DNA of 64,000 nt, from contig NC_053042.1 in assembly GCF_003473485.1 (NCBI RefSeq), forward strand, positions 37,166,762-37,230,761, in the 5' to 3' direction. Both the position numbers and the translations under genes were made by a program. This stretch comes from Medicago truncatula (Eukaryota; Streptophyta; Magnoliopsida; Fabales; Fabaceae). Positions 1 to 10,417 of this stretch are shown one piece after another (the stretch's first letter is position 1; each line of letters starts with the position of its first letter). The notes below the pieces were generated by a model, which did not search any database, was not told where the DNA came from, and worked only from the letters and a program-made list of their open reading frames with translations.

Positions 1-1800
1 AATAAATCATAGTAGGCTAACGTTCTATAAATATTTTCACACAAAATGAATATTTTTACACAAACGTTCCCTTGGATTTTATATTTTTTTTTGTGCGAAG
101 GAAAACGTTCCCTTAGATTTATCACTTAAATTATTTATTTTTGCAAGCGTCTGTTTAATTATGTGGTGGCTAAAATTGATTTTTTAGAATTGAGTTTAGC
201 TAAAATGATTTGAGCAAAAATTGATTTATGTTTGGATAATTTCACAACAAAAGTAATTTATATAAAATATGTTGTCTAGATAGTTTGAATCAAAATTGCT
301 TTTGAATGGACAAATTATTAAAATGGTTTTTCACATTTATTTATACATTTGCTTAACATACAACAAATTGGTATTTAAGAGTCTCTATTTTATGATGCCC
401 ACAATCACTCTACTTCAGTACTCGTGCCCAACTCATATGCAGCCACCGTAACGTTAATCACACACACACCTCCATATCTCTTGCTGCTTTATGCACACCA
501 AATACAATTACAACTCTGTTTCATCTATGCATAACACAATTGAATTGCAACCAATTTTAATAGCAAATTATCCAACTTTAATTCAAAGCTGAATCGAAAA
601 AAGAAAGTCCAGATAAATTATAGTTGAACACGAGCACCGATTTTCAATTATTCATCTTTCTTTCTTTCCATCGTATATATCAATCTTGCCACTATTTCTG
701 AATGAAGTTTAAACACCTTCAGAAGAAATTGAAATTAACATTACACTACAGTGTTCTCCCAGCAAATTGAAGTTTATCACCCACAATCAAGAAAACATGC
801 CTATATTCAGAAATAATTGATGTTGTGAAAATGAGAATCAATAATGACAATTAGAAGGGCAAAACAGCCAATACCCATGTTATGGAGAGGGGAATCGATT
901 TTGTCCAAATTGAAAAGCTACAAATACCAGCTTCGCTTGAAACGCGCTTTCAAAGACAAAAGCACTTCCACCAATAGCGACCCAAACAAGCAAAACATGC
1001 GGCATATAAGACGAAACGTGCATTTCGGGCAGTTCACCGGGAAACCAAACAGGGACTAGGATATACACATTAAAAATCTAAACGGTTATAGGATCTTATT
1101 AAATATATGTGTAGAATTTTATATAACAAGTGTATATAAATTTAATTTAATTTGTAAGTATAAGTGATCAAACATTTTGCTCAAAAAAAAAAGTGATCAA
1201 ACATTAAAATGTTGCAGAGACGTTTGATATAGTTGGGACTCAGGGTCGAACTCGCAATTTCTAACTTCTCTACACTTCTTGTGTGTGAGTTTCGTCACTG
1301 AACTCTTTAAAATAAAAACAAATGAAGTTAAGAAACGTATGAAAAATACTTAAATTTTATCCAAATAAAAAATAGGATAGAAATCTCTAATAATACTTTA
1401 ACTAATGATCTATTTTTTTGTCTCTTTTTCTTTAATAGTTTTTTTTAACAAGATAAACTGGAATATATTACTATGAAAAAAGCATTATGTCTAGCACAAG
1501 CAGTGCTAAAACATAAGGTGCCAAATCAAACAATGCAAATGAACAAAATTACTTGCTGAAACTCAAACACACCAATTTTGATCATAATGGTTAAATTATC
1601 CCGTGTGATCTTCTCTAGGCATGCAATGATTTCACGCATACTTAATTTTTCTTTCAAATCACTCATTCATATTATATTCTCATATTTGCAAAATTTGCCC
1701 ACATAATATTTCCATCTATGCGATCCCCATTCAACAACCATGGTTCATGTAAAAAAGTCTTTAAAAATATCAATTCAATCACCCCCTAAACACAATGAGA
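1..1800. other. Intergenic, no gene supported
   Basis: AT-rich sequence without a recognisable gene. A 71-codon open frame at 844-1059 (+) and an overlapping 62-codon frame on the other strand have no motif I recognise, and neither has a convincing promoter or splice context, so I do not call them. Around 1230-1310 is a short segment (containing 'gtgtgagtttcgtcac') that recurs near 42747-42775, so part of this stretch is dispersed repeat. Confidence 0.6.
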
Positions 1801-1814
1801 TGTTTTTTAGATAG

Positions 1815-1935
1815 TCGAAATGAGAAAGTTATTATAAACTTTCATACATAAGTGGAGGCGTCTGAGTTCGAACCCTGGACATGACGTCCGAACAAACAAT
1901 TTCGACATTTTATTAGTTGAGCTAAGACTTGTGGA
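1815..1935 (-). repeat. tRNA-derived SINE remnant
   Basis: Read on the minus strand, this stretch has a box A-like sequence (tagctcaactaata) followed about 45 nt later by a box B-like sequence (gggttcgaact). That is the internal RNA polymerase III promoter layout of tRNA-derived SINEs. No tRNA cloverleaf or CCA end is apparent, and no clear target duplication was found, so the ends are approximate. Confidence 0.5.
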
Positions 1936-2481
1936 CAAACACAATGAGATTGAGAATATTAAATTATCGGGACACAATCTAAAAATAAATAAATTAAAGG
2001 GACTACAATTAAAACTTCTCAATTGTCATATGGACCAAAAAAACATAAGTAATCCAATAAAAATAAAGTAAACAGAGCATATTTATTCATTTTTCTTTTT
2101 CTTTACCAATTGGCATGTTACTATACTTCAAAAGCAAAAGTTCCATGGAATACTCAAATTAACAAACCTTCCTGAAGTTTGTTCTTTGTCGTATTGAAAA
2201 CAAAAAACAAAAAGAATGTGTACATAAGTTTGTACTTTGTCGTATTGAACACAAAAACAAAAAGAATATGTTTGTGAAATAATTTCAGTTAAATGACAAT
2301 GAAATCCCTAATATAAATCCAATTTCACATACCAACAAACATAGTCATGTGAGGGTATATTATGAAAACCACATCATAAAATCATGTTTCACGTTTATAG
2401 ACCACTAATGAAGAAGCTACCTTGTTTATCTTTATTTTTTACTTTTACTTTTAGAAATATTTGTCTGTTAAACATGTCAAG

Positions 2482-2489
2482 TATAAATA
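2482..2489 (+). promoter_or_regulatory. TATA box of first SEO gene
   Basis: The sequence tataaata lies 94 bp upstream of the ATG at 2583. Transcription would be expected to begin about 30 bp downstream, leaving a 5' leader of roughly 65 nt. The same TATA sequence stands at a similar distance in front of the other two SEO genes of the window, which supports all three starts. Confidence 0.7.
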
Positions 2490-2582
2490 GAGGAAGCACC
2501 TATCAGAAATTAAGCAAGGTGAGATAATTAATTTCCTAATTACTTATATCAAATCTTATTAATTTATAAACAAATCATCACC

Positions 2583-5500
2583 ATGTCCACTGCATTGTCC
2601 TATAATGTACCAATCAGTGGCACTACGACCCAAAAGAATGATACCTCCCAACAACAGAAATCTCAGCTCCCTAATCCCTTTAAGCTTGAGGATATTGAAA
2701 TCCTTAACAAAGTTTATCTCACCCATGTCAATGATAATATGAAATATGATAGGGATACCCTTTTCAACCTTGTCTCCAACATCATCTCTGCATCAACTCA
2801 GACTTCTGGAACTAATTCTGGACTTAACGTAATTAATTAACCTTTCACTTATACATTTTAATAAGTTTTGCAACTTACTTTATATTATTTATATAATGTC
2901 ACACACACACACATATTTTATTGTGCAATTTAATTGTTTTCAGACTCAGATTTCTTTCAAACCAGACTTCTCTGTCCTGAAGAGGATTTCTTGTCAGGTT
3001 AGTTGTCAATGTCATTTAAGTTGTTATTTTATACTTTGCATTTATGATAATAAAAAAAAAATTCTACCGGTTAATAAGGATAATTTAGTAAAATCACCAT
3101 CTTGTCTCTTTGGTCTATCATCTTTTATTAATCTGTATGAAATGGTCAAAATGCGACAATTATTGTGCGACAGAGAGAGTATGATATACTGTTGCTAAAT
3201 ATGACAGATGATAACGACGCGTGGCACAGCAGAATGTGCACACCAGACAACAATGTGGGTTCTCCATCACCTCAGAGGCTTCTCTTGGGAAGCAAAAGCA
3301 TTGATAACTCTAGCTGCATTCTCTTTGGAGTATGGTGCAATTATGCATCTTCATAGGATTCAATCATCAGACACACTTGGAAACTCATTGAAGCAACTTA
3401 GCCAAGTTCAATTCAGAAAGGTTCCTGCCGATATAACTGAACTTGTCACATTCTTATTGCAAGTGTTACAAGACATTAAAACTTGGGCAGCATGGTCTGC
3501 TTTCGGTTATGACTTGGACGATGTTAATTCTTTGCCTGATGCTATGCAATGGATTCCTCTTGTTGTGTATTGGACAGTTGCTACCATTGTTGCTTGTACT
3601 GGTAACCTCGTCGGTATCTCGTAAGTTCTATTCTACTAAACTAAATCGTCACTAAATTTTGGTCAAGTAGCCTGGTCGTTCGAACACACATTTTAAATGT
3701 GGAGAAGTGGGGTGTTCGGAGTTTGAATATGGCCTCTGCATATATTATGCATTGTTCCTACCAACTGAGTTAAGCTCACAGAGACTATCTATATCATATA
3801 TATGTAAGTGTAACTGGTTCTTTTTTCTTGTAGGGAGCATAAATTATCAGATTATGTAAAAAGTCTCTCTGATGTGGTTAAGGAGTTGAGGCGTCATTTG
3901 AAAAGTTGTGAACTGGAAATTGGTATATAAATAACTACATGTGTTCTGTGGTGCTTCTTGTTACTTCAATCCTTCTAAGTTTAATGTATTTTTTACTAAA
4001 CTAAGTTTGATATTAAATGCTAATTAATAATATATTATTTCCAATTTTTGCAGGGAAGATACATGAAAATGAAAATCTTTTGAAAGATTCTGATAATATT
4101 AAAGATGTTGTTGCTTTCTTGAGGCTTCTGATCAAAGGCAATGGAACTGATCAAATACCACCAATATTTATAGGCAACGACCAAGTTAAAACGGTTAGTG
4201 CTGGCCTGAGTGTCTTAACTATTATTGTGTCATATATATATTGAAAGAAATTTACTTCATATATAAATGTCTAGATTTTTGTTTTCCATTTGAATGATTT
4301 TCAAATAAAATAAAAATAATTTTTATATGAATTAATAATCTACCACCTTCTAGAACACATGAATACATACATTACTAAATGCTTACTATGTTATCTTTTA
4401 CTTTTAATTTTTTTTTTCCTGGAACACAGGGTATTGAAGTTTTCAAGAAGAAGCATGTGTTGCTGTTCGTTTCGGGATTAGACACCCTTCGAGATGAGAT
4501 TTTGCTGTTAAATTCAATCTATAAAAGATTGCAGGACAAACCACAAGAAGTGTTAAAAGGAAGTTTCAAGAAAGAGGATTTCAAGATTTTGTGGATTCCC
4601 ATTGTGAATAAATGGGATGAAGACCGAAAGAAAGAGTTTAAAAATTTGAAAGAAAGCATGAAATGGTATATGTTTGAGATTAAATAGAAAACATAACTTT
4701 AGATCTATGAAGTATGGATATAAACATGGATATCAAATATGATACAGACGTTGACACATCGACATCGTTAATAATTTGAAAAATTTACATAATTTAATGT
4801 AAATATATGTGTCGGTGTTATGTTAGTGTCACCGCAACACGTCTAATCCAAGGAGTGTTTATGCTTCATAGCTTTAGATATGCTTAAATAATTTCCATGC
4901 ATTTTGGTACTGACAATATTATTATTTTTTTTGTTTTTAATTTAAGGTATGTGTTGGAACACTTCTCTGAGCTACCAGGGCGTGGGATAATAAAGAAAAA
5001 ACTGAATTATGATATTGGTTACCCGCCTATTTTGGCAGTGATCAACCCTCAAGGTGATATAATAAATAAGGATGCAATGGAAATTATCTTCCAATGGGGA
5101 ATCGATGCTTTTCCTTTTAGGATAAGTGATGCTGAAGATATCTTCAAGAAATGGGAATGGTTTTGGAAGTTAATGAAGAAAGTAGATGTCAATATTGAGG
5201 TGAGTACAAACTACAAACACATTTTTAAACTTTCTACTTTCTTTTCTACTATTCACTACTAAAAAATTGAACAATACCAAAAAAAAAAAAAAAAAAATCT
5301 TAATCGTTTACTAGAAAAATAGTGAAACATCCATAAATCTTTTGTTAATCTAAATTTAGAATTTATAGATGCTTCTTTATTGGACCGTCAATCTAAACAT
5401 AAATCACTTTGTTTTGTCCCAAGACTCGTATTTGGGGACTGTTGATCGTCAATATAATATTAAGAGCTTTGCACCCTTTTATAAGGGCTTACTGGCCCGA

Positions 5501-6797
5501 TGGCTCGCCACCGCCTTTGAGGGCTTCTAGAAGCATCTAGAGAGCGCGTCCAACATAAGAAATGTGGCTTAGGGCTTAAGTTACTTAGGCCTAAGTTATA
5601 GGAATACAAAGCCCAAAAAGGGTTATAAATACACACATTGTGGTCATTTTTAAGCTAGGATTTAACATATACTAAACCCTAGTTATCAATATTGTACTCA
5701 CCGCAAGTACATTTATTTATTTAAAGAATTTAGGAACGAAACTCAAATACACTAAAAAATATAGATTGTGGATTCAAATTTGTGTCCTATCATATCAAAT
5801 ATCCCTACAACGTTAGTTTTACCATCTAAGATGTACTCCCTCCGTCCCTTAATGTAGCCATCCATTGCCTTTTTCACATTTCTTAAAAAAAGTTGTCAGT
5901 GTAATTAATGTGTCTGTTTTGTGTGTTAATATTACGAAATTGTCCTTTGTTTGTATGTGTATTAAATCTGACTTTTCATATTTCAAGACAAGATAGTGGT
6001 ATTAATTAGGGGTATGTTTAGGAAAAAAATAATAAATGCATCTAGTAATTTGAAAATGAATTTATATTTAGGGACAAAAGTAAAATCAAATGGGTATTTA
6101 CATATAAGGGAGGAGCGAGTATTTAGGAAGATTAGGAAGATTATATAATGTTGTTTTTACACGAACTTATGAATATATATGATGTTACCATATGATTCAG
6201 AAAATGAGCTGGGATAGATACATATTCATCTATGGAGGCAATGACCCAAAGTGGATCCAAGACTTCACAAGAGCAATTGGAAGCATTAAAAAACATCAAA
6301 CCATACAAAATGTGGACGTTAACATTGATTACCACCAACTAGGAAAAAACAACCCAACAGAGATTCCATACTTTTGGATGGGTATAGATGGAAGAAAACA
6401 ACAAAACAAAACATGCAAAGACAGCGTAGACTGTGAGATACAAACAGCTGTAAAAAAGTTGCTATGTCTCAAACAAGACCCATTAGGATGGGTTCTTCTA
6501 AGTAGAGGGCGTCATGTTACAGTTTTTGGTCATGGTGAACCTATGTATCAAACTGTTGCTGATTTTGATAAGTGGAAAAATAATGTGGTTGAGAAAGAAA
6601 GCTTTGATGAAGCTTTTAAGGAATATTATGATACTAAGCTTTCAGAGATTTCTTCCAGTGCTTCATGTGCTGTTAATTCTTCAGATGTTCTTGCTACTAT
6701 AACTTGTCCAAATCCTTTTTGTGGACGTGTGATGGAGGTGACTTCTGTTAATTACAAGTGTTGCCATCGTGATGATCCAGATAGTTGCTGCATTTGA
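2583..6797 (+). CDS. Sieve element occlusion protein, forisome type (SEO-F-like), first of tandem pair
   Basis: Eight coding exons, all with GT/AG borders: 2583-2828, 2944-2997, 3208-3620, 3834-3922, 4054-4193, 4430-4665, 4947-5199, 6201-6797, giving 675 aa. Residues about 35-310 match the SEO N-terminal domain (PNPFxLxD, YLTHV, HQTTMW, LEYG). About 315-475 form a thioredoxin-like region (VLLFVSGL, ILWIP, FQWGIDAFPFR). About 477-675 are the SEO C-terminal domain (DRYIFIYGG, LGWVLLSRG, VFGHGEPMYQT), ending in a cysteine motif CPNPFCGRVMEV-x-YKCCH. SEO proteins are structural phloem proteins of sieve elements; in papilionoid legumes the SEO-F members assemble into forisomes, calcium-responsive bodies that plug sieve tubes. 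Exon phases agree with the neighbouring SEO gene except for an extra intron at 4666-4946. The serine/threonine/glutamine-rich N-terminal extension (about 30 residues) is longer than that of its neighbour. SEO membership is clear; the SEO-F subgroup is inferred from likeness to the next gene. Confidence 0.93.
3657..3785 (-). repeat. tRNA-derived SINE in intron 3 of the first SEO gene
   Basis: On the minus strand it reads gtgagcttaactcagttggt (box A) followed by cattcaaactccgaacaccc (degenerate box B) and a 3' part ending near ggctacttgacc. The order and sequence match the SINE at 28756-28894, which lies on the opposite strand. Only a short T run (3657-3660) remains of the poly(A) tail, so this is an older copy. 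It lies wholly inside the intron and leaves the splice sites untouched. Confidence 0.75.
4666..4946 (+). other. Extra intron unique to the first SEO gene
   Basis: This 281-bp intron interrupts the tryptophan codon of MKW-YVLEHFSELPG. The same protein position is uninterrupted in the SEO genes at 10418 and 40782. Inside are the inverted words gacacatcgacatcg and gtgtcggtgttatg. Related 'gacac' words occur at 10648-10700 in intron 1 of the neighbouring SEO gene, so repeat-derived sequence is present in both. Confidence 0.8.
5440..5711 (+). repeat. LTR fragment in intron 7 of the first SEO gene
   Basis: The segment begins tgttgatcgtc and ends accgcaagtaca, with 'ctaaaccctag' near its end and 'cttctagaagcatctagaga' in the middle. 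Similar words, in the same order, occur in the LTR that precedes the gypsy primer-binding site at 49617, which suggests a solo or truncated LTR of that family. The flanks do not form a target duplication, so it may be incomplete. Confidence 0.5.
5836..6119. mobile_element. Stowaway-like MITE in intron 7 of the first SEO gene
   Basis: The 284-bp element opens with ctccctccgtccctt and closes with aagggaggagcgag, the terminal inverted repeat typical of plant Stowaway (Tc1/mariner) MITEs. It is flanked by the expected TA dinucleotides (5834-5835 and 6120-6121). It ends about 80 bp before the last exon. Confidence 0.8.
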
Positions 6798-8020
6798 TTA
6801 AGGAGCTAGCTATATATCTTCTAAAGTTTGATTTGGTTTATGATTATCATAAGTTTGAAGTTTAAATTCAAGTTTAGTTTGTTTAATTTTTATATGAATA
6901 TGTATGTGTGTTTTGGTCTAGACGAATTTATGTTGTGTGCTATAGCCAGTTTGTTCCCCTTGTTGAATGGGTTGAAACTAAATAATGGCTTTAATTCGTC
7001 TTGTTTGTTGCTGAATTTGTATTGATTAATGAATAAAATTAGTTATGCTTACATGCACTTGTTTTAATATTTTTTATTTTATTTTTACAAGCAAATGTTA
7101 GTAAGTTGCTTAGTTTTTAGAGTTTGAACTTTGAACTCAGTATCTTTTTATGTATTATTATTAAAAAAAAAAATGTTGCCAAAGAAAGGTATACATGTAG
7201 AGAGAATATTTAAAGAAGTTAATTAGTAAAATAAAATAAAAATGTATGCCAAAAAAGTTAATTGTTTTTAGTAAAATAAGAGGATCAAAAGTGTTTTAAG
7301 CCTAAATTTAAAGAAGTTAAATGAAAAAGGAGAAAGAGTTATCTCAATTTTTTTAAACGATAAATGTTAGTAATTATTTGTTAGTTAGATTAGTATTTTT
7401 TTTTCTTTCGTCCATGTTTGAACAAGACCGTCAACTCTTTTAACACTTACCTCAAAATAGTTGAGCTAGTGAATTATCTCAATATTAAAATATCACGCTT
7501 GCTCTTTTCTTAAGATAACTTGTTAAAAAGGCTAACATTAAGTAACATAAATGATAAATTCGTGAAAAAATAATTTAAAGGAGCAATTGGGGATGACAAT
7601 AAATTGAGCCAACTCGAACATAGTTCAAAATTTGACTCGACAATTAATTCGAAATTGATTCATGAATCAAATAAGTTGAACTTGAGCTGAAAATTAAGGT
7701 CGTTAACTAAACGAGTTTAACTTGAGCTATATATGTTTCGACTATTTGATTATTGAGCTGACTCGTTTGAAAATTAAGGTCTTTGGCTTTTTGGAAAAAA
7801 AAGATTTTTAAATTATGTGAATCGAACAAAAAAGTTGAATCAAACGAGATGAACCAAATTGTTTGTAAAACTGAAACGAGTCGAGTTTAAGCTAAATCAA
7901 TTTTTATTTGATTCGAGTGGAGCTGATATGAGATCGACTCAACTCATTTTGAAATTTAGGACCAATCCTAAAAAAAGTTCAAACTTAAAAACAACAAAGT
8001 AATTTTTCCATTTTAGAAAT
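6798..8020. other. 3' flank of the first SEO gene, no gene
   Basis: AT-rich. The 7590-7960 part repeats 'gactcg', 'acgag' and 'ttgagct' words many times on both strands, a pattern seen in dispersed legume repeats. I found no coding exon. Confidence 0.5.
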
Positions 8021-8088
8021 GAGGAATGCTATAGACACTCTCTTTTCAACACTCTCTTAAACACTCATTCGTTTATTGGATAAAACAA

Positions 8089-8496
8089 GGGAACTTCTAC
8101 GGTACATTCAGAAATTTTAGTGTACCAGTACTTTTGTTTCACAAAACTTATAAATTAACGATCATTTTTATGAAATAAAAAGTTATTTGTCAATATTTAT
8201 ATTTTAGAAAACGTCATATCATAAGAAAAAATATCATTTCATTGTTTATAAGGATCATATTAAAAAGTTTACATTTTATCATAAAAAATAATCAATATTC
8301 ATTGTTATGAGTAGTAAAAATTTGTAAAAATTAAATTTTATTTCGTCGAAGCTTTTGGTAAATAAAATTTAATTATTATAGTTGTCAATGATAGAAAATA
8401 ATTATTTTTCTTCAAAAAAACAACTAATTTATTATTAATTTAATAAATTGGTGTACCGATACACCCAAATTTATTGGGTGTACTACAGAATTTGCC
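8089..8496. mobile_element. Mutator-type MITE with 9-bp target duplication
   Basis: A 408-bp element with inverted ends (gggaacttctacggtaca at the left; tgtactacagaatttgcc at the right). It is flanked by perfect 9-bp direct repeats ataaaacaa at 8080-8088 and 8497-8505. A 9-bp duplication is characteristic of Mutator-like transposition. No coding capacity. Confidence 0.8.
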
Positions 8497-8580
8497 ATAA
8501 AACAAATGTATGACTCACCACTTTAAGTGAAACCCATTTCTAAAGTGTGAGATCCACCATAATTTAAGCCAATTAAAAAA

Positions 8581-8947
8581 GGCTAAAATATGGTTTTGGT
8601 CCCTGCAAATATGCCTCATTTTGGTTTTAGTCCCTGTAATATTTTTTTGTTTGTTTTTGATCCCTGCAAATATGTCTCGTTTTGATTTTGGTCCCTGGCT
8701 CCACTTTTGTGATGATTTGCACATGTGGCACATGATGAGTGAACCCATTTATTAGAAAAATAGTCCCTGCAAAATCTTTTGATTTGTAAAAACGTCCCTG
8801 CATAATATTTTACTTCTGAAAATAGTCCCTGGAGGGACTATTTTCAAAAACAAAATATTTTGCAGGGATCAAAAACAACACAAAAATTTTACAGGGACTA
8901 AAATCAAAACGAGGCATATTTGCAGGGACCAAAATCATATTTTAGCC
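8581..8947. mobile_element. Mutator-type MITE with 9-bp target duplication
   Basis: A 367-bp element starting ggctaaaatatggttttggt and ending with its inverted copy (accaaaatcatattttagcc). The inside is made of repeated 'ggtccctgcaaatatg' words in both orientations, so the whole element could fold back. Perfect 9-bp direct repeats attaaaaaa flank it (8572-8580 and 8948-8956). No coding capacity. Confidence 0.85.
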
Positions 8948-8989
8948 ATTAAAAAATGAGTGTTGAAAATAGAATGTTGTCGGTAGTAC

Positions 8990-10310
8990 TCTTTTACAAA
9001 TAAATACTCATACAATTTATATGAGTATTGAAAGTACTCGATCCATATACAGTACAACAATACAAAATAGTAAAAGGAAAAATACATGATTACAAAAGAA
9101 CCCCCCATTTTTAGTAGAAAATCACACCATAAACATAGAATCCATCCATAAACCATAATATCAAGATAGCTCTGCAATACTTGAACCCTTTTTTTTTTTT
9201 TTTTTTTTTTTTTATTTTTTTATTTTAGTCATCTATCCGTAGAATATTATGGCAGCCACTAATAAGTAATAATGGTTCTTTGCTTTTCCATGTATGATGA
9301 AAACATAGTTCTTGAGTAAGGATGTCCATTCGTACATGCAGAAAAGAAAGATGCCAAAGTAAATGTTATAAGAGTTCTTAAAATACTCATGTTTCTTACA
9401 TATATGTAATTTCTTATAATTTTGGATACATATTAACTTTAATATATCTTATAATTTCTTACATTTTCTTAATATGTCAGTGCATTTGAAAATTTATTTT
9501 TTCTTTACCAAGTTATACTCTTTAACTTGGTCAACCTAAACTTAATTTTTGACTCCATCTTTGAGTGTATAAATTGATCAATTTCTTTTCATGATTAAAA
9601 TTTACATGAATCTAATGTTATCGTTTGAGAAACACAATCATAACAAAAGAATGTAATGTGAGCTGCTTCTTTTTTTTTTTTAAATCGGGGTAAAATCCAT
9701 TACGGAACAAGTGAAAATTTATACAATACGTTGATTTTTTCTCAAATATCCCACGACCCCACGACCTCCCCATAGCAAATATATTACACTCTACCATGTT
9801 TTCGTCAATATATATAGCATTGAACTCCCTCTTCCTTTCTCATTCTCGATGATATGAGACTTGTTCGAAGATTTTATTTATTTTTTAATCAACTCTAACA
9901 TGTTTAAAGTTATACTAAGATTTGTTGTAAGATTTCGTCATGAATAAAGCATCTTTATTGATCAGTATTCTGTACCATTAAGGAATATATTTTTGTTCTT
10001 TCCTTGGAGACATAACATTTTTCTCCAGTTATTTTATTTTACTTTTTCCTATTACAACAGTGGAATGAAACTATCTTTTATAAAGTTTTGTGAAATCCCA
10101 AGCAAAAAGACATTCATATCGTAAGCATTTTACGTGACTAATGAAGCCTATAAGGGGCATTTTCTGAAAATCATATCAGAGTGGCATGTTTCACACCTGA
10201 ACAAGGCCCCATTAGAAGCTACCAAGTATATTTTTTCTTTATATTCAAGTAAAACACAAATCTTATATACTAAAGTAGTTATGCCAAGTGTAAACTCTTA
10301 TGACTTTAGA
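8990..10310. other. 5' flank of the second SEO gene, no gene
   Basis: AT-rich intergenic DNA with a long T run at 9189-9213. No exon or element with clear ends was seen. The part nearest the gene should contain its promoter. Confidence 0.5.
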
Positions 10311-10313
10311 GGC

Positions 10314-10321
10314 TATAAATA
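10314..10321 (+). promoter_or_regulatory. TATA box of second SEO gene
   Basis: tataaata lies 97 bp upstream of the ATG at 10418, matching the spacing at the other SEO genes of the window. Confidence 0.7.
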
Positions 10322-10417
10322 TGTGGTGGGAGCACCAATACTACAACACAAAGTATCCTTATTCACTATAAGTTAAAAATATATATTTGATAATAGCCTA
10401 AAGTTGAATTTATCAAT

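Larger units (their letters stand above)
8027..8985. mobile_element. Composite MITE cluster (outer element)
   Basis: The left end (atgctatagacactctcttttcaacactctc, 8027 onward) and the right end (tgagtgttgaaaatagaatg, about 8957-8976) are inverted copies of each other and look like the termini of one MITE. Two further MITEs, annotated separately at 8089-8496 and 8581-8947, lie within it. Without them the outer element would be about 180 bp. Outer ends are approximate. Confidence 0.6.

Noticed and set aside
844-1059. 71-codon basic open frame
   Set aside because: No domain, promoter or splice context recognised; similar lengths occur by chance on the opposite strand.
2896-3198. 100-codon open frame on + strand
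   Set aside because: It overlaps exon 2 and introns of the first SEO gene in part; only 54 nt at 2944-2997 are needed as exon, and the rest reads into intron.
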